Positions 1 to 7,626 of a DNA stretch of 19,921 nt are shown in pieces. Each line of letters opens with the position of its first letter. Position 1 is the first letter of the stretch. The notes under the pieces are model-generated. The model worked only from the letters and a program-made list of their open reading frames with translations, made no database searches and was not told the DNA's origin. Source of the stretch: an uncultured Rhodospirillaceae bacterium (lineage in GTDB: Bacteria > Pseudomonadota > Alphaproteobacteria > RF32 > CAG-239); NCBI GenBank assembly GCA_900313155.1, contig OMQE01000013.1, positions 1 to 19,921 on the forward strand, written 5' to 3'. The position numbers and the translations under genes were made by a program.

Positions 1-471
1 GGAAATTCAACTTCTATCGGTGACGCTGTTGGCGTGGCTTTGAAAAATATGCCTTTGCAAGATGAGGTGCAAAATAAGGTGATTGTGCTGTTGACTGATG
101 GCGAAAACAATGACGGAGCTTTGTCAATTTTGCAGGCAGTGAATTTAGCCAAAACAGAAAAAGTTAAAGTTTACACCATAGGTGTTGGCAGTGACGAAAC
201 GGCATTTTTCGGCGGATTATTTTCTGTACCCAAAAATGCCGAACTTGACGAAGCCGGCTTGCAAAAATTGGCTCAAGAAACCAAGGGAACGTATTTTAGA
301 GCCAAAGATTTAAACTCATTGGTGCAAGTATATGACGCCATTGATCAATTAGAACCTCAAACCTCACAAGGGCGCTTTGTGCAGGAAACAAAAGATCTAT
401 TCTATATACCTGCGGCAATAGCTTTAGTTCTGTTTTTGTGTTTAATCGGGTTAGCGCGAAAGGAGTGGTAA
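1..471 (+). CDS. batA: BatA-like von Willebrand factor A (VWA) protein, C-terminal part (5' end outside window)
   Basis: The reading frame is open from base 1, so the true start lies upstream; 156 residues are visible. They begin inside a VWA domain: a GNSTSIGDAVGVAL segment carries the MIDAS threonine, and VIVLLTDGENNDG (about residues 28-40) carries the MIDAS aspartate. A single transmembrane helix close to the C-terminus (IPAAIALVLFLCLIGLA) is followed by a short basic tail, which leaves the VWA domain on the other face of the inner membrane, as in BatA. The family belongs to the moxR-DUF58-batA-batB-batC-batD operons linked to aerotolerance and envelope stress; the biochemical role is poorly known. 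The next gene starts 1 nt after the stop, and its Shine-Dalgarno (459-465) lies inside this gene, so translation is probably coupled. The MIDAS residues visible here look intact, unlike those in the next protein. Confidence 0.85.
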   Translation, partial: GNSTSIGDAVGVALKNMPLQDEVQNKVIVLLTDGENNDGALSILQAVNLAKTEKVKVYTIGVGSDETAFFGGLFSVPKNAELDEAGLQKLAQETKGTYFRAKDLNSLVQVYDAIDQLEPQTSQGRFVQETKDLFYIPAAIALVLFLCLIGLARKEW

Positions 472-472
472 C

Positions 473-2224
473 ATGGCTTGGCTGAGTGATTTTCATTTTA
501 TGCGTCCGCTCTGGTTATTGTGTCTGTTTTTGCCGTTTTTTTTGAGCTTTAGAATTTGGAAAAGCGAACAAATTCAATCTTCTTGGGCAAAAGTTTGTGA
601 TGAACATTTGTTGAAATTTTTGTTGGTCAAAGGCACAAGCAAACAACGTAAACGTCCGTATTTTTTAGCGGTTTTAATTAGTGTATTGATGATTATTGCC
701 TTAGCCGGACCAACGTGGCAAAAAACAGAAAATCCGGCTTTAAAAGTGAATAATCCGGTTATATTAGCGCTGAATGTTTCATCAGATATGTGGGCAAAAG
801 ATGTAACGCCCAGCAGGGGCGAGCGTAGCAAACTTGTGGCGCACGATTTGCTTGAAACACTGAAAACATCAGAAATCGGACTGCTTGTTTATAGTCGGGA
901 ACCTTTTGTGATTACACCGTTGACCGAAGACGTGACCATGGTGGACAATTTATTGCCGATTGTTTCTCCCCAAATTATGCCTGAAAACGGTGATAGATTG
1001 GATAGAGCCATAAATTTAGCGGTTGAGCGCATGCAACAGGCCGGTTATTATAGCGGCAACATTGTTGTGCTGACTTCAGATGTTGGGGAACGGTTTGATG
1101 CGGCGCTTGAAGCGGCACTTGATGCGTCACAACACGGATTTGCCGTTAATGTTATTAAGATGAGTGAAATGCCGAACGATAAATTGCAGATGATTGCCGA
1201 TAAAGGGAAAGGTGTGTTGCTCAATTATAAGGAAAATATGGACGTGTTAACACAAAAAATTAACGATACTTATGCCAAAGAAATGAAACAAAGCGAAAAT
1301 TTGCAAGCGGTATGGGAAGATTTTGGCTACTATGTGTTTTGGTTGCCGGCATTGTTAATGCTTTATTATTTCCGACGCGGTGTGATGTTGGTTTTATTGC
1401 TGACTATACTGGCAAAACCGACATTTGCCGGCTGGTGGTTGAACAATAATCAAGAAGCGATGCAATTGTTTGAAAAAGCAGATTATGCCGGTGCGGCGCA
1501 AAAGTTTGATGACAAAGCTTGGCGAGGTGCGGCGGCGTATAAAAGTGGCAACTATGCTCAAGCGTTGCAAAATTTTCTGTCGCAAGATGGTTTAGATGCT
1601 CTGTATAATCAGGGGAATGCATTGGCAAAAAGCGGTAAAATTGATGAAGCCATCAAAAAATATGAAGAAGTTTTGGCGCAAGATGAACATTTTGAAGATG
1701 CTCGTTTTAATTTGGAATATTTGAAAAAGCAACAGCAAAATCAACAGCAAAGCCAACAAAATCAGAATCAAAATAAAAAAGAACAACAAGAAAAACAGCA
1801 AAATTCTTCTGCCGAAAATCAACAAAACGGTGAGCAAAATCAACAACAAGACCAACAAAACGGAGAGCAAAACGCTCAAAATGACCGGCAGGAAAACAAT
1901 CAAAATCAGCAGAAGGATAATGCTGAAAGCAGTGACAATCATTCAGATGCTCAAAATGGCGGAACCAAGGAGCAGACAAAACCTGAACAAGATAAGGCTG
2001 GTGAAAAAGAGCAACCTCAACAGGCTCCGACAGCCATGAACGATGAAAATGGGGAAAATGAGGCTCAAGGTGCTCAAGCTCAAGTCGGAGATGAGCCATC
2101 GGCGGAAGAAAAGGAAAAAATACGAGCACGCGAGCAACGTTTCCGCGAAATTCCGGAAGATAAAGGCGGTTTGTTACGCGCGTTTATTTATAAAGAATAT
2201 CAAAAACAAAGGTATAAGGATTAA
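473..2224 (+). CDS. BatB-BatC fusion: VWA domain, TPR repeats and Q/N-rich tail
   Basis: The protein has 583 residues. It begins with two membrane helices (about 12-28 and 63-80), then a VWA domain (about 94-270), a third membrane stretch (about 287-314), two or three TPR-like repeats (about 325-416), a very Gln/Asn-rich linker (about 417-535) and a conserved BatC-type ending, RFREIPEDKGGLLRAF (556-571). BatB (membrane VWA) and BatC (TPR) are separate genes in many bacteria but fused in others, so the fusion is probably natural; the frame is continuous. The VWA MIDAS is degenerate: the DxSxS site reads NVSSD (101-105) and the threonine region reads GDRLDRAI, although Asp203 remains. AAAGGAG at 459-465 supports the ATG start. 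It probably pairs with BatA and BatD at the inner membrane. The linker contains the repeated unit QQNGEQN. Confidence 0.88.
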   Translation: MAWLSDFHFMRPLWLLCLFLPFFLSFRIWKSEQIQSSWAKVCDEHLLKFLLVKGTSKQRKRPYFLAVLISVLMIIALAGPTWQKTENPALKVNNPVILALNVSSDMWAKDVTPSRGERSKLVAHDLLETLKTSEIGLLVYSREPFVITPLTEDVTMVDNLLPIVSPQIMPENGDRLDRAINLAVERMQQAGYYSGNIVVLTSDVGERFDAALEAALDASQHGFAVNVIKMSEMPNDKLQMIADKGKGVLLNYKENMDVLTQKINDTYAKEMKQSENLQAVWEDFGYYVFWLPALLMLYYFRRGVMLVLLLTILAKPTFAGWWLNNNQEAMQLFEKADYAGAAQKFDDKAWRGAAAYKSGNYAQALQNFLSQDGLDALYNQGNALAKSGKIDEAIKKYEEVLAQDEHFEDARFNLEYLKKQQQNQQQSQQNQNQNKKEQQEKQQNSSAENQQNGEQNQQQDQQNGEQNAQNDRQENNQNQQKDNAESSDNHSDAQNGGTKEQTKPEQDKAGEKEQPQQAPTAMNDENGENEAQGAQAQVGDEPSAEEKEKIRAREQRFREIPEDKGGLLRAFIYKEYQKQRYKD

Positions 2225-2229
2225 AAAAA

Positions 2230-3960
2230 ATGCTGAAAAAAATATTGAATATTGCAATTTTGATGATATTGACGGTATCGGTTGCCAAGGCTGATGATTT
2301 GACGGCAACTTTGAGTCAAGATAAAGTACCGTTGGGTGAAACTTTTGAGTTGACCCTGACTTATAGCGGAAACAATACCGGTAATGTTCAACCTGATTTT
2401 TCACCGTTGCGGCAAAATTTTGATATTTATTCAACATCAAGTTCTTTGCAATCATCTTTTATTAACGGGCAGGGCAGTGTTCAGCGCCAATGGAAAATAG
2501 GTTTAATGCCGAAACAAATGGGTGTTTTGACGATTCCGGCGCTTAAAATCGGGCAATATAGTTCTCAACCGCTTAATATTCAGGTGTTGCCATCGGGCAG
2601 TGTTGTGTCTGCCGAAAGCTCGAATAACGGCAAAAATTCGGTAACATCTGCCGATATTGGTCAGGTGGCGTTAGATTTAAGTGTTGACGAGCATAATCCC
2701 TATGTTCAGCAAGAAATCAATGCCGTTTTGACGATTGATGACAATAAGGGGATTGAATTTGCTGCCGAACCGCAATTATTAAGCGCCACCGATGACTGGA
2801 TTATAAAAACTTTGCGTCAGCCAACGGTAGAAGCTAACGGCAAAGGTGGTCGAATTATTAAATTTTATTATGCCTTATTTCCGCAAAAAAGCGGCAAACA
2901 GCAAATTCCGGCGTTTCAAATAGATGGTTTTTACACTTCATTTGAAGATCCGCAGATGTCGTCATCGGCCTTTGGTGGAATGATGAGCTTTTTTGAAACG
3001 GATATACATCGTATGTTTGGCATGAAGAAACCAATAAAATTACAGACCAAGCCGGTAGATATTGATGTTAGACCAATTGCCGGCGATTATGGCAACAGTT
3101 GGTGGTTGCCGGCAACAGCTGTGGGCGTGGCTTCGCGTTGGACAGAGCAAAAGCCGGTGTTTAAGGTTGGTGAAACCGTATCACGCGAAATTGTTTTTGC
3201 CGCCGAAGGTGTGGCTGATACGCAAATGCCGGAAATTGAGTTGGTGCAAAATGCCAATATTCGCCAATATCCGGAAAAACCTGTTGTTGAGTCCATCGCC
3301 GATAATAACAAAATTACCTCACAAGTTAAAATACGAATTGTGTATATTCCTCAAGTTGGGGGCAAACAAACCATTCCGGCAATTAAAATCCCGTGGTTTG
3401 ATGTAACAACCGGCAAAAAGCAAACCGCTGTGATAGATGCGGTGACAATAGATGTGGAAGGTTCAGCCATGCCGTTTAAAAATGAAACAGCAACAGCAAA
3501 TCCTCTGCAAGAAGAAAATGGTGCAGTCAATATTCCGTTGATGGAAAAAACGGTGAACGGATTTGTGCAATGGGTGTGGTTGCTTTTGGCATTTGCGGCC
3601 GGTTTGTTGTTAAGTTTTGTTGTGTTGCGTCGCCGTGAAAATTTGCAATCTGAAAACAAGGAAACAGACATGGGAGATATTGTGAACAGCTTGCATCAAA
3701 AAGATTATCGCCGCTTGCGTGATTGTTTGTTGGCGTATGGTCGTAGAATTTATAAGCAAAGCAATATCAATAATTTAAATGATTTGGCAACTTGTGTTGA
3801 AGATGCTGATTTTAGTGAGCAAATGGAACGTTTGAATGGTATTTTATATGCAAATCAAACGACGGAACTTGATGAAAAGTCTATTGTTTCGGCATTGAAA
3901 AAAGCTCATAAAACAGCCGATAAAAAAGAGCATAAACCTCTGCCGGATTTGTATAAATAG
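2230..3960 (+). CDS. batD: BatD-family membrane protein
   Basis: The protein has 576 residues. It starts with a Sec signal peptide (basic MLKK, hydrophobic core to about residue 18, likely cleavage after AKA at 21). A long beta-rich periplasmic region follows, with the repeated pattern seen in BatD (GETFELTLTYSG near 36, GETVSREIVFAAEG near 314, and paired strands ending in P-A-x-K-I near 103 and 384). A membrane helix at about 447-466 is followed by the basic stop-transfer LRRRE and a cytoplasmic helical tail of roughly 105 residues. The gene starts 5 nt after batBC with AAGGA just upstream, so it is the last visible gene of the Bat operon. BatD proteins are thought to act with BatA and BatB in the periplasm in oxidative or envelope stress resistance; the molecular task is not established. 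Confidence 0.88.
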   Translation: MLKKILNIAILMILTVSVAKADDLTATLSQDKVPLGETFELTLTYSGNNTGNVQPDFSPLRQNFDIYSTSSSLQSSFINGQGSVQRQWKIGLMPKQMGVLTIPALKIGQYSSQPLNIQVLPSGSVVSAESSNNGKNSVTSADIGQVALDLSVDEHNPYVQQEINAVLTIDDNKGIEFAAEPQLLSATDDWIIKTLRQPTVEANGKGGRIIKFYYALFPQKSGKQQIPAFQIDGFYTSFEDPQMSSSAFGGMMSFFETDIHRMFGMKKPIKLQTKPVDIDVRPIAGDYGNSWWLPATAVGVASRWTEQKPVFKVGETVSREIVFAAEGVADTQMPEIELVQNANIRQYPEKPVVESIADNNKITSQVKIRIVYIPQVGGKQTIPAIKIPWFDVTTGKKQTAVIDAVTIDVEGSAMPFKNETATANPLQEENGAVNIPLMEKTVNGFVQWVWLLLAFAAGLLLSFVVLRRRENLQSENKETDMGDIVNSLHQKDYRRLRDCLLAYGRRIYKQSNINNLNDLATCVEDADFSEQMERLNGILYANQTTELDEKSIVSALKKAHKTADKKEHKPLPDLYK

Positions 3961-4001
3961 TTGTATGGAAATAAAAATCACGATATATTCGGTTAATATT
4001 T

Positions 4002-5105
4002 TTAATTGCAGAGCAATAAAATGAGCTCGTTTAGGACCAGCATACCGGCAAAAGTCGGCCGTAAATGTGTGGCTGTTTCTTCCAACAATTTTTGCTCCTT
4101 TAAGTTTTCCAAATGCTGTTTGTTGATAAAATCTGTTAAGGTAAAACCGCAGATTTCAAAAAATCGTTGTTTAGAAATTCCCTCAACCAGACGAAGCCCC
4201 ATAATAATAAGTTCTTCAGCACGTTCTTGCGGTGTTAAAACAGTATGCTTAAACGGGTATTCTGTGGCAATATGTTGCCCATTCAGCCGTAATCTGCCAT
4301 GTGCCGAAGCGCCGATTCCGATATATTCACCGCCTTGCCAATACGTCAAATTATGTTGCGATTCATAACCTTCAGTGGCAAAATTGGAAACTTCATACTG
4401 TTTGTATCCGTTATCTGCTAAAAATAATCGTGTAAAATTATACATTTCCACAGCGGCATCTTCTTCCAATGGTTGAACATTTTTAGCGGCAAAAACCGTT
4501 CCGTCCTCAATGGTTAGTTGGTAAAGAGAGATGTGCTTTAAGCCATAATGGCATATTTCTTGCAATTCTGCTTGCCAAGCATCAAGTTTGTGGTGCGGGC
4601 GAGCGTAGATTAAGTCAGCCGAATGGTTATCAAACACGCGCACAATTTCTTCTAAACACAGACGAGCCTGCTTAATATTGTGTGTTCGTCCCAAAAAACG
4701 TAAATCTGTTTCATTAAGAGCCTGAACGCCGAGTGATAATCTATTGATACCGGCGTTTTTGAGGCTTGCAAACATTTCATTGTATCGGCTGTTCGGGTTT
4801 GCTTCCAAACTGATTTCCGGCTTAGAAGTCAGCTTCCATTTTTTAGCAATAAAATCAATAATTTTAGCAACATTTTGCGGCTTGATTAAAGATGGCGTTC
4901 CGCCGCCGAAAAAGATGGATTTGACCTCTTTGTTCGCGGTCAGTTCGTAATATTTTTGCAAGGCATTGATATATTCATCAATTAAAGCATTTTGGTTGGC
5001 ATTTGGATTAACATTTTTAAAAAAGTCACAATACGGGCACTTGCTTTTGCAAAACGGCCAGTGGATATAAATTGATAATTCTTCAGTTTTATCAAAGTGT
5101 TGCAT
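4002..5105 (-). CDS. hemW: HemW, radical SAM haem chaperone (HemN-like)
   Basis: The protein has 367 residues, the normal HemW length. The radical SAM motif CKSKCPYC (Cys19, Cys23, Cys26) lies at the N-terminus in the context IYIHWPFC, followed by GGGTPS (67-72) and RLSLGVQAL. The C-terminal HemW/HemN domain contains LTYWQGGEYIGIGASAHGR. HemN, the true oxygen-independent coproporphyrinogen oxidase, has an extra N-terminal region and a fourth cysteine next to the motif; here the CPYCDF form with Phe points to HemW, which binds haem and delivers it to target proteins. Older databases label such proteins coproporphyrinogen III oxidase. A strong AAAGGAGG lies 13 nt before the ATG, a slightly long spacing. 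The gene converges on batD with a gap of about 40 nt and no obvious terminator, and diverges from the Skp-like gene. Confidence 0.92.
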   Translation of the reverse strand: MQHFDKTEELSIYIHWPFCKSKCPYCDFFKNVNPNANQNALIDEYINALQKYYELTANKEVKSIFFGGGTPSLIKPQNVAKIIDFIAKKWKLTSKPEISLEANPNSRYNEMFASLKNAGINRLSLGVQALNETDLRFLGRTHNIKQARLCLEEIVRVFDNHSADLIYARPHHKLDAWQAELQEICHYGLKHISLYQLTIEDGTVFAAKNVQPLEEDAAVEMYNFTRLFLADNGYKQYEVSNFATEGYESQHNLTYWQGGEYIGIGASAHGRLRLNGQHIATEYPFKHTVLTPQERAEELIIMGLRLVEGISKQRFFEICGFTLTDFINKQHLENLKEQKLLEETATHLRPTFAGMLVLNELILLLCN

Positions 5106-5138
5106 AAAATATTCAATACCTCCTTTATTGGTAATGCT

Positions 5139-5166
5139 AGGATACTATATTTACCGATAAGGTCAA
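5139..5166 (-). promoter_or_regulatory. Candidate sigma70-type promoter for hemW
   Basis: On the minus strand TTGACC (5161-5166) and TATCCT (5139-5144) are separated by 16 nt, roughly 35 nt before the hemW start and upstream of its Shine-Dalgarno. The -35 matches the consensus at five of six positions, the -10 at four of six. Called by eye only. Confidence 0.45.
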
Positions 5167-5206
5167 CAAATAAGTGTATTTTTTAAGTTTTATGATAACA
5201 AAACTC

Positions 5207-5235
5207 TTGAAATCGGGAAAAAAAACGTTAATATA
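5207..5235 (+). promoter_or_regulatory. Weak candidate promoter for the Skp-like gene
   Basis: TTGAAA (5207-5212) is followed after 17 nt by AATATA (5230-5235), an AT-rich but poor -10 element. It lies just upstream of GGGAGAG (5252-5258) and the ATG at 5264. The gene is divergent from hemW, so some promoter must lie in this gap; this is the best pair seen. Confidence 0.3.
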
Positions 5236-5263
5236 GCCTTGTGTTTATAAAGGGAGAGAGTTA

Positions 5264-5749
5264 ATGTCCAATTTTGAAAATGATGGCAGTGCAAATTATG
5301 GTTTGATTGTGTTAATTGCCATATTAGCCGCAGTTGTCAGTGCGTTTGTAACCTATAAAGCCACGGCAACCAGTAGCGGAAAAATTGCCGTATTAGATGT
5401 AGATCGAGTGGCTGAAGCTTCAAAAAGTGCGCAGGCTTTGCAAAAAGCAAGAGAAGGACAATTAGAAAGCTTGCAAAAAATGACTGAAGATGCCGAAATT
5501 CGTCTGAAGGCGGAAGAAGATGCAGACCAGAGAAAAAGAATGTCGGAAATTTATGTGGCAGAAATCAATAGCCAAAAAGAAGAATATGACCAACAATATT
5601 TTCAAGCATTGAAATTGCTTAATCAGTCTATTAAAGAAACAGCATCAGAAATTGCTGCTAAAAAAGGTATTAAGGTGATTATGTTGCCGAACAGCCTGTT
5701 CCAAGGCGGAGAAGATATTACCGACTTGGTCATTCAAAATATGGAATAA
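5264..5749 (+). CDS. Skp/OmpH-family protein with N-terminal membrane helix
   Basis: The protein has 161 residues. A hydrophobic segment at about 13-30 follows a short acidic N-terminus with no Lys or Arg. The family core IAVLDVDRVAEAS (41-53) comes next, then a long charged helical region (about 56-115) that should form the coiled-coil arms of Skp, and an ending, KKGIKVIMLPN...GGEDITDLVI, typical of the OmpH/Skp family. Skp is a trimeric periplasmic chaperone that holds unfolded outer-membrane proteins for the Bam complex. Here the gene stands alone, not beside bamA, and the N-terminus looks like an anchor rather than a clear cleavable signal (a weak ATA site lies near 33-35). Function as a periplasmic chaperone is therefore inferred from the fold; a membrane-anchored variant is possible. 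A hairpin terminator follows the stop. Confidence 0.75.
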   Translation: MSNFENDGSANYGLIVLIAILAAVVSAFVTYKATATSSGKIAVLDVDRVAEASKSAQALQKAREGQLESLQKMTEDAEIRLKAEEDADQRKRMSEIYVAEINSQKEEYDQQYFQALKLLNQSIKETASEIAAKKGIKVIMLPNSLFQGGEDITDLVIQNME

Positions 5750-5770
5750 AGCGTATTTACAACAAACAAA

Positions 5771-5809
5771 AAACATACACCTCAAAGGCAGTCTTTGAGA
5801 TGTATGTTT
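5771..5809. terminator. Bidirectional rho-independent terminator
   Basis: A 17-bp stem with one C/A mismatch (arms 5771-5787 and 5793-5809) closes a five-base loop, GCAGT. It is followed by T residues on the plus strand and preceded by an A-rich stretch that gives a U-tract on the minus strand. It lies between the converging Skp-like and cyclophilin genes and can end both transcripts. Confidence 0.88.
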
Positions 5810-5822
5810 TTTTAGGGGATTG

Positions 5823-6371
5823 TCACTTCTGAATATCTGCCAAAACGCGCATAGAGATAATTTTATCAGGGTTGCTGACCTCGCCGTTAGAACCGGTACC
5901 GCGCTTAATTTTATCAACAGCTTCCATGCCTTCTATCACTTGTCCCCATACAGTATATTGTCCGTCTAAATAGCCGGCATCGGCAAAGCAAATAAAGAAT
6001 TGGCTGTCAGCAGAATCCGGATGAGCGGCACGCGCCATAGAAACCGTTCCACGACCGTGATGCTTATGATTAAATTCAGCCTTGATATTTTGACCGCTAC
6101 CGCCGGTGCCGTTTCCGCGAGGGTCACCGGTTTGAGCCATAAATCCGTCTATTACGCGATGAAACTTTAGACCGTCATAAAATCCTTGTCGCACCAGTTC
6201 TTTAATTCGAGCGACATGATTTGGCGCAACATCAGGATACATTTCTATTAAAACCGGTCCGTCTTTTAAGGTTAGAACCAAAGTGTTTTCAGCATCTTTT
6301 ACTTCAGCTGCTTTTGCACCAAAAGCAAACATTAAAGCGCTTAAACAATATAAAAACAGTTTTTTCATCAT
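5823..6371 (-). CDS. Periplasmic cyclophilin-type peptidyl-prolyl cis-trans isomerase
   Basis: The protein has 182 residues. A Sec signal peptide (MMKK, hydrophobic core, cleavage near AKA at 19-21) precedes one complete cyclophilin domain. The active-site block FHRVIDGFMAQTGD (70-83, catalytic Arg72) and SADSQFF (120-126) are present, as is the YLDGQYTVWG segment. Tyr134 sits where human CypA has the cyclosporin-contacting Trp121, which is usual in bacteria. It should catalyse proline isomerisation during folding of exported proteins. It is the last gene of the eight-gene minus-strand run, 30 nt after the NapH-like gene, with its own AAAGGAG and a terminator directly downstream. It resembles PpiA/PpiB, but the exact orthologue is not certain. 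Confidence 0.9.
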   Translation of the reverse strand: MMKKLFLYCLSALMFAFGAKAAEVKDAENTLVLTLKDGPVLIEMYPDVAPNHVARIKELVRQGFYDGLKFHRVIDGFMAQTGDPRGNGTGGSGQNIKAEFNHKHHGRGTVSMARAAHPDSADSQFFICFADAGYLDGQYTVWGQVIEGMEAVDKIKRGTGSNGEVSNPDKIISMRVLADIQK

Positions 6372-6401
6372 TTTTCTCCTTTATCTTTTTTATTTCGGAA
6401 A

Positions 6402-7049
6402 TTAAATAGGTTTATATTTTAGGCAATTTTTCGGGCAAACACTAATACACTTGAAACAATTGATGCAATTCGGATGTCGAACAAATTTGCTTTGTTCCAC
6501 CAAAATATGCATCGGGCAGTTTTTATCGCACAAATGACAATGAATGCATCGCTCTTCCTGACGAGCAATACTAAGCGGACGCACCGTGCTCAACATGCCA
6601 TCTGCCGCACCTTTTAAGCAAAAGTAGTTACAAAACGGCCGGTCAACAAATATGGCAAAGAGTAAAAACACAGCCAATGTGCCACCGCTAAACCAATTAA
6701 GCATATTCATTACCAAGTTATGGTCAAAATAGTAACGAGCATTCAAAAAGAAAAAAGTGATGCCGAGTGCGCTTAAGCCGTATAAAAAATAGCGAGATAT
6801 TTGTAGATATTGCTGAACGGCGGGTGACGGACGAAAACGGGGAACATGCAAGCGCCTTGCCACCATACCAATCCATTCCTGTGCCGTGCCGAACGGGCAA
6901 CACCACCCACAAAAAAACACACCAAAAAATATGGCTGTCAACCAAATTTTTTCTCCAATAACATCGGCTGTCGGCAATATCGGTAAAAACAACCCTGCCA
7001 CAAAAACAGCTTGCACAATATGTCGAAGAGGTTGCAGAAGTTTTATCAT
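6402..7049 (-). CDS. NapH-like polytopic membrane protein with two [4Fe-4S] ferredoxin motifs
   Basis: The protein has 215 residues, with about four membrane segments (roughly 11-27, 35-48, 86-103 and 122-135). CGWCCPFGT (47-55) and RPFCNYFCLKGA (137-148) are the paired cysteine motifs of the NapH/NosR/CcoG type; the usual Pro after the second motif is Leu here. The C-terminus carries two classic [4Fe-4S] motifs, CIHCHLCDKNCP (168-179) and CINCFKCISVCP (195-206). Such proteins pass electrons across or along the inner membrane. The ATG follows the flavodoxin stop codon with no base between, so the two are almost certainly translated together. I infer that it exchanges electrons with the exported flavodoxin. 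No nap, nos or rnf genes are nearby, so the assignment stops at family level. Confidence 0.82.
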   Translation of the reverse strand: MIKLLQPLRHIVQAVFVAGLFLPILPTADVIGEKIWLTAIFFGVFFCGWCCPFGTAQEWIGMVARRLHVPRFRPSPAVQQYLQISRYFLYGLSALGITFFFLNARYYFDHNLVMNMLNWFSGGTLAVFLLFAIFVDRPFCNYFCLKGAADGMLSTVRPLSIARQEERCIHCHLCDKNCPMHILVEQSKFVRHPNCINCFKCISVCPKNCLKYKPI

Positions 7050-7598
7050 TTACTTATTGATTTGTTCCACTGTTTTTTCAACCCAGCCGGAAAGCCCGAA
7101 AGTTAATGCACTGTAGCCGGACCAACCGTCAGTAATAACGTTGCAACCTTCACACAGTTTTGCCGTATCGGTAAAAGAATTATCGGCACCGCCACCACCA
7201 TGAGTCACGAACGGAACAACCGTTTTACCTTTTAAAACACCTGAACTCAAAAATGTGCGGACCGGTGTTGACATCGTGCCCCACCAAACCGGAGAGCCGA
7301 CAAACACAACATCATATTCTGCCATGTTTTCCGGCAACGGCTTAATCGGCGGTAAATAGCCGGAATTTAGTTCTTCTTTCGCCAGTTTTGTTTGTTCTTT
7401 ATATTCACTCGGATATGGTGTGACCAATTCGATTTGATATAAATCAGCTCCGGTTTTTTCAGCAATAATTTTTGCCGCTTTTTCCGTGTTGCCGGTCAAA
7501 GTAAAATAGGTTACCAATGTTTTGGCATTAACAGTGCTGACAACGGCAGAAGACAAAATTGTGCCGACCAGAAAAGATAAAAATATATTTTTTGACAT
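7050..7598 (-). CDS. Exported flavodoxin-like protein
   Basis: The protein has 182 residues. It has an N-terminal signal peptide (MSKN, hydrophobic core, probable cleavage after VNA at 25) and then a complete short-chain flavodoxin domain that begins almost at once: TLVTYFTLTGNTEKAA (27-42) holds the FMN phosphate loop, SPVWWGTMSTPVRTFL (102-117) is typical of the Flavodoxin_4 type, and FVTHGGGGADNS (130-141) is the second FMN-contact loop. There is no internal Met that would give a cytoplasmic form. C149 and C152 form an unusual CEGC. Flavodoxins are mostly cytoplasmic one- or two-electron carriers; an exported one needs a reductant outside the cytoplasm, and the directly abutting NapH-like membrane Fe-S protein is the obvious candidate. 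AAAGGAGT lies 5 nt before the ATG. Identity is firm; partner and function are inferred. Confidence 0.88.
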   Translation of the reverse strand: MSKNIFLSFLVGTILSSAVVSTVNAKTLVTYFTLTGNTEKAAKIIAEKTGADLYQIELVTPYPSEYKEQTKLAKEELNSGYLPPIKPLPENMAEYDVVFVGSPVWWGTMSTPVRTFLSSGVLKGKTVVPFVTHGGGGADNSFTDTAKLCEGCNVITDGWSGYSALTFGLSGWVEKTVEQINK

Positions 7599-7626
7599 TT
7601 TTTACTCCTTTATATTTGTTGAATTA

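Noticed and set aside
1592..1942. Minus-strand ORF of 116 residues rich in Leu, Ile and Phe, looking like a membrane protein
   Set aside because: It is the antisense reading of the Gln/Asn/Lys-rich BatC linker; CAA, AAT and AAA codons read backwards give Leu, Ile and Phe. It has no ribosome site or recognisable motif.
473..2224. Frameshift or assembly join creating the BatB-BatC fusion
   Set aside because: The frame is continuous, domain order is normal and batB-batC fusions are known in other bacteria.
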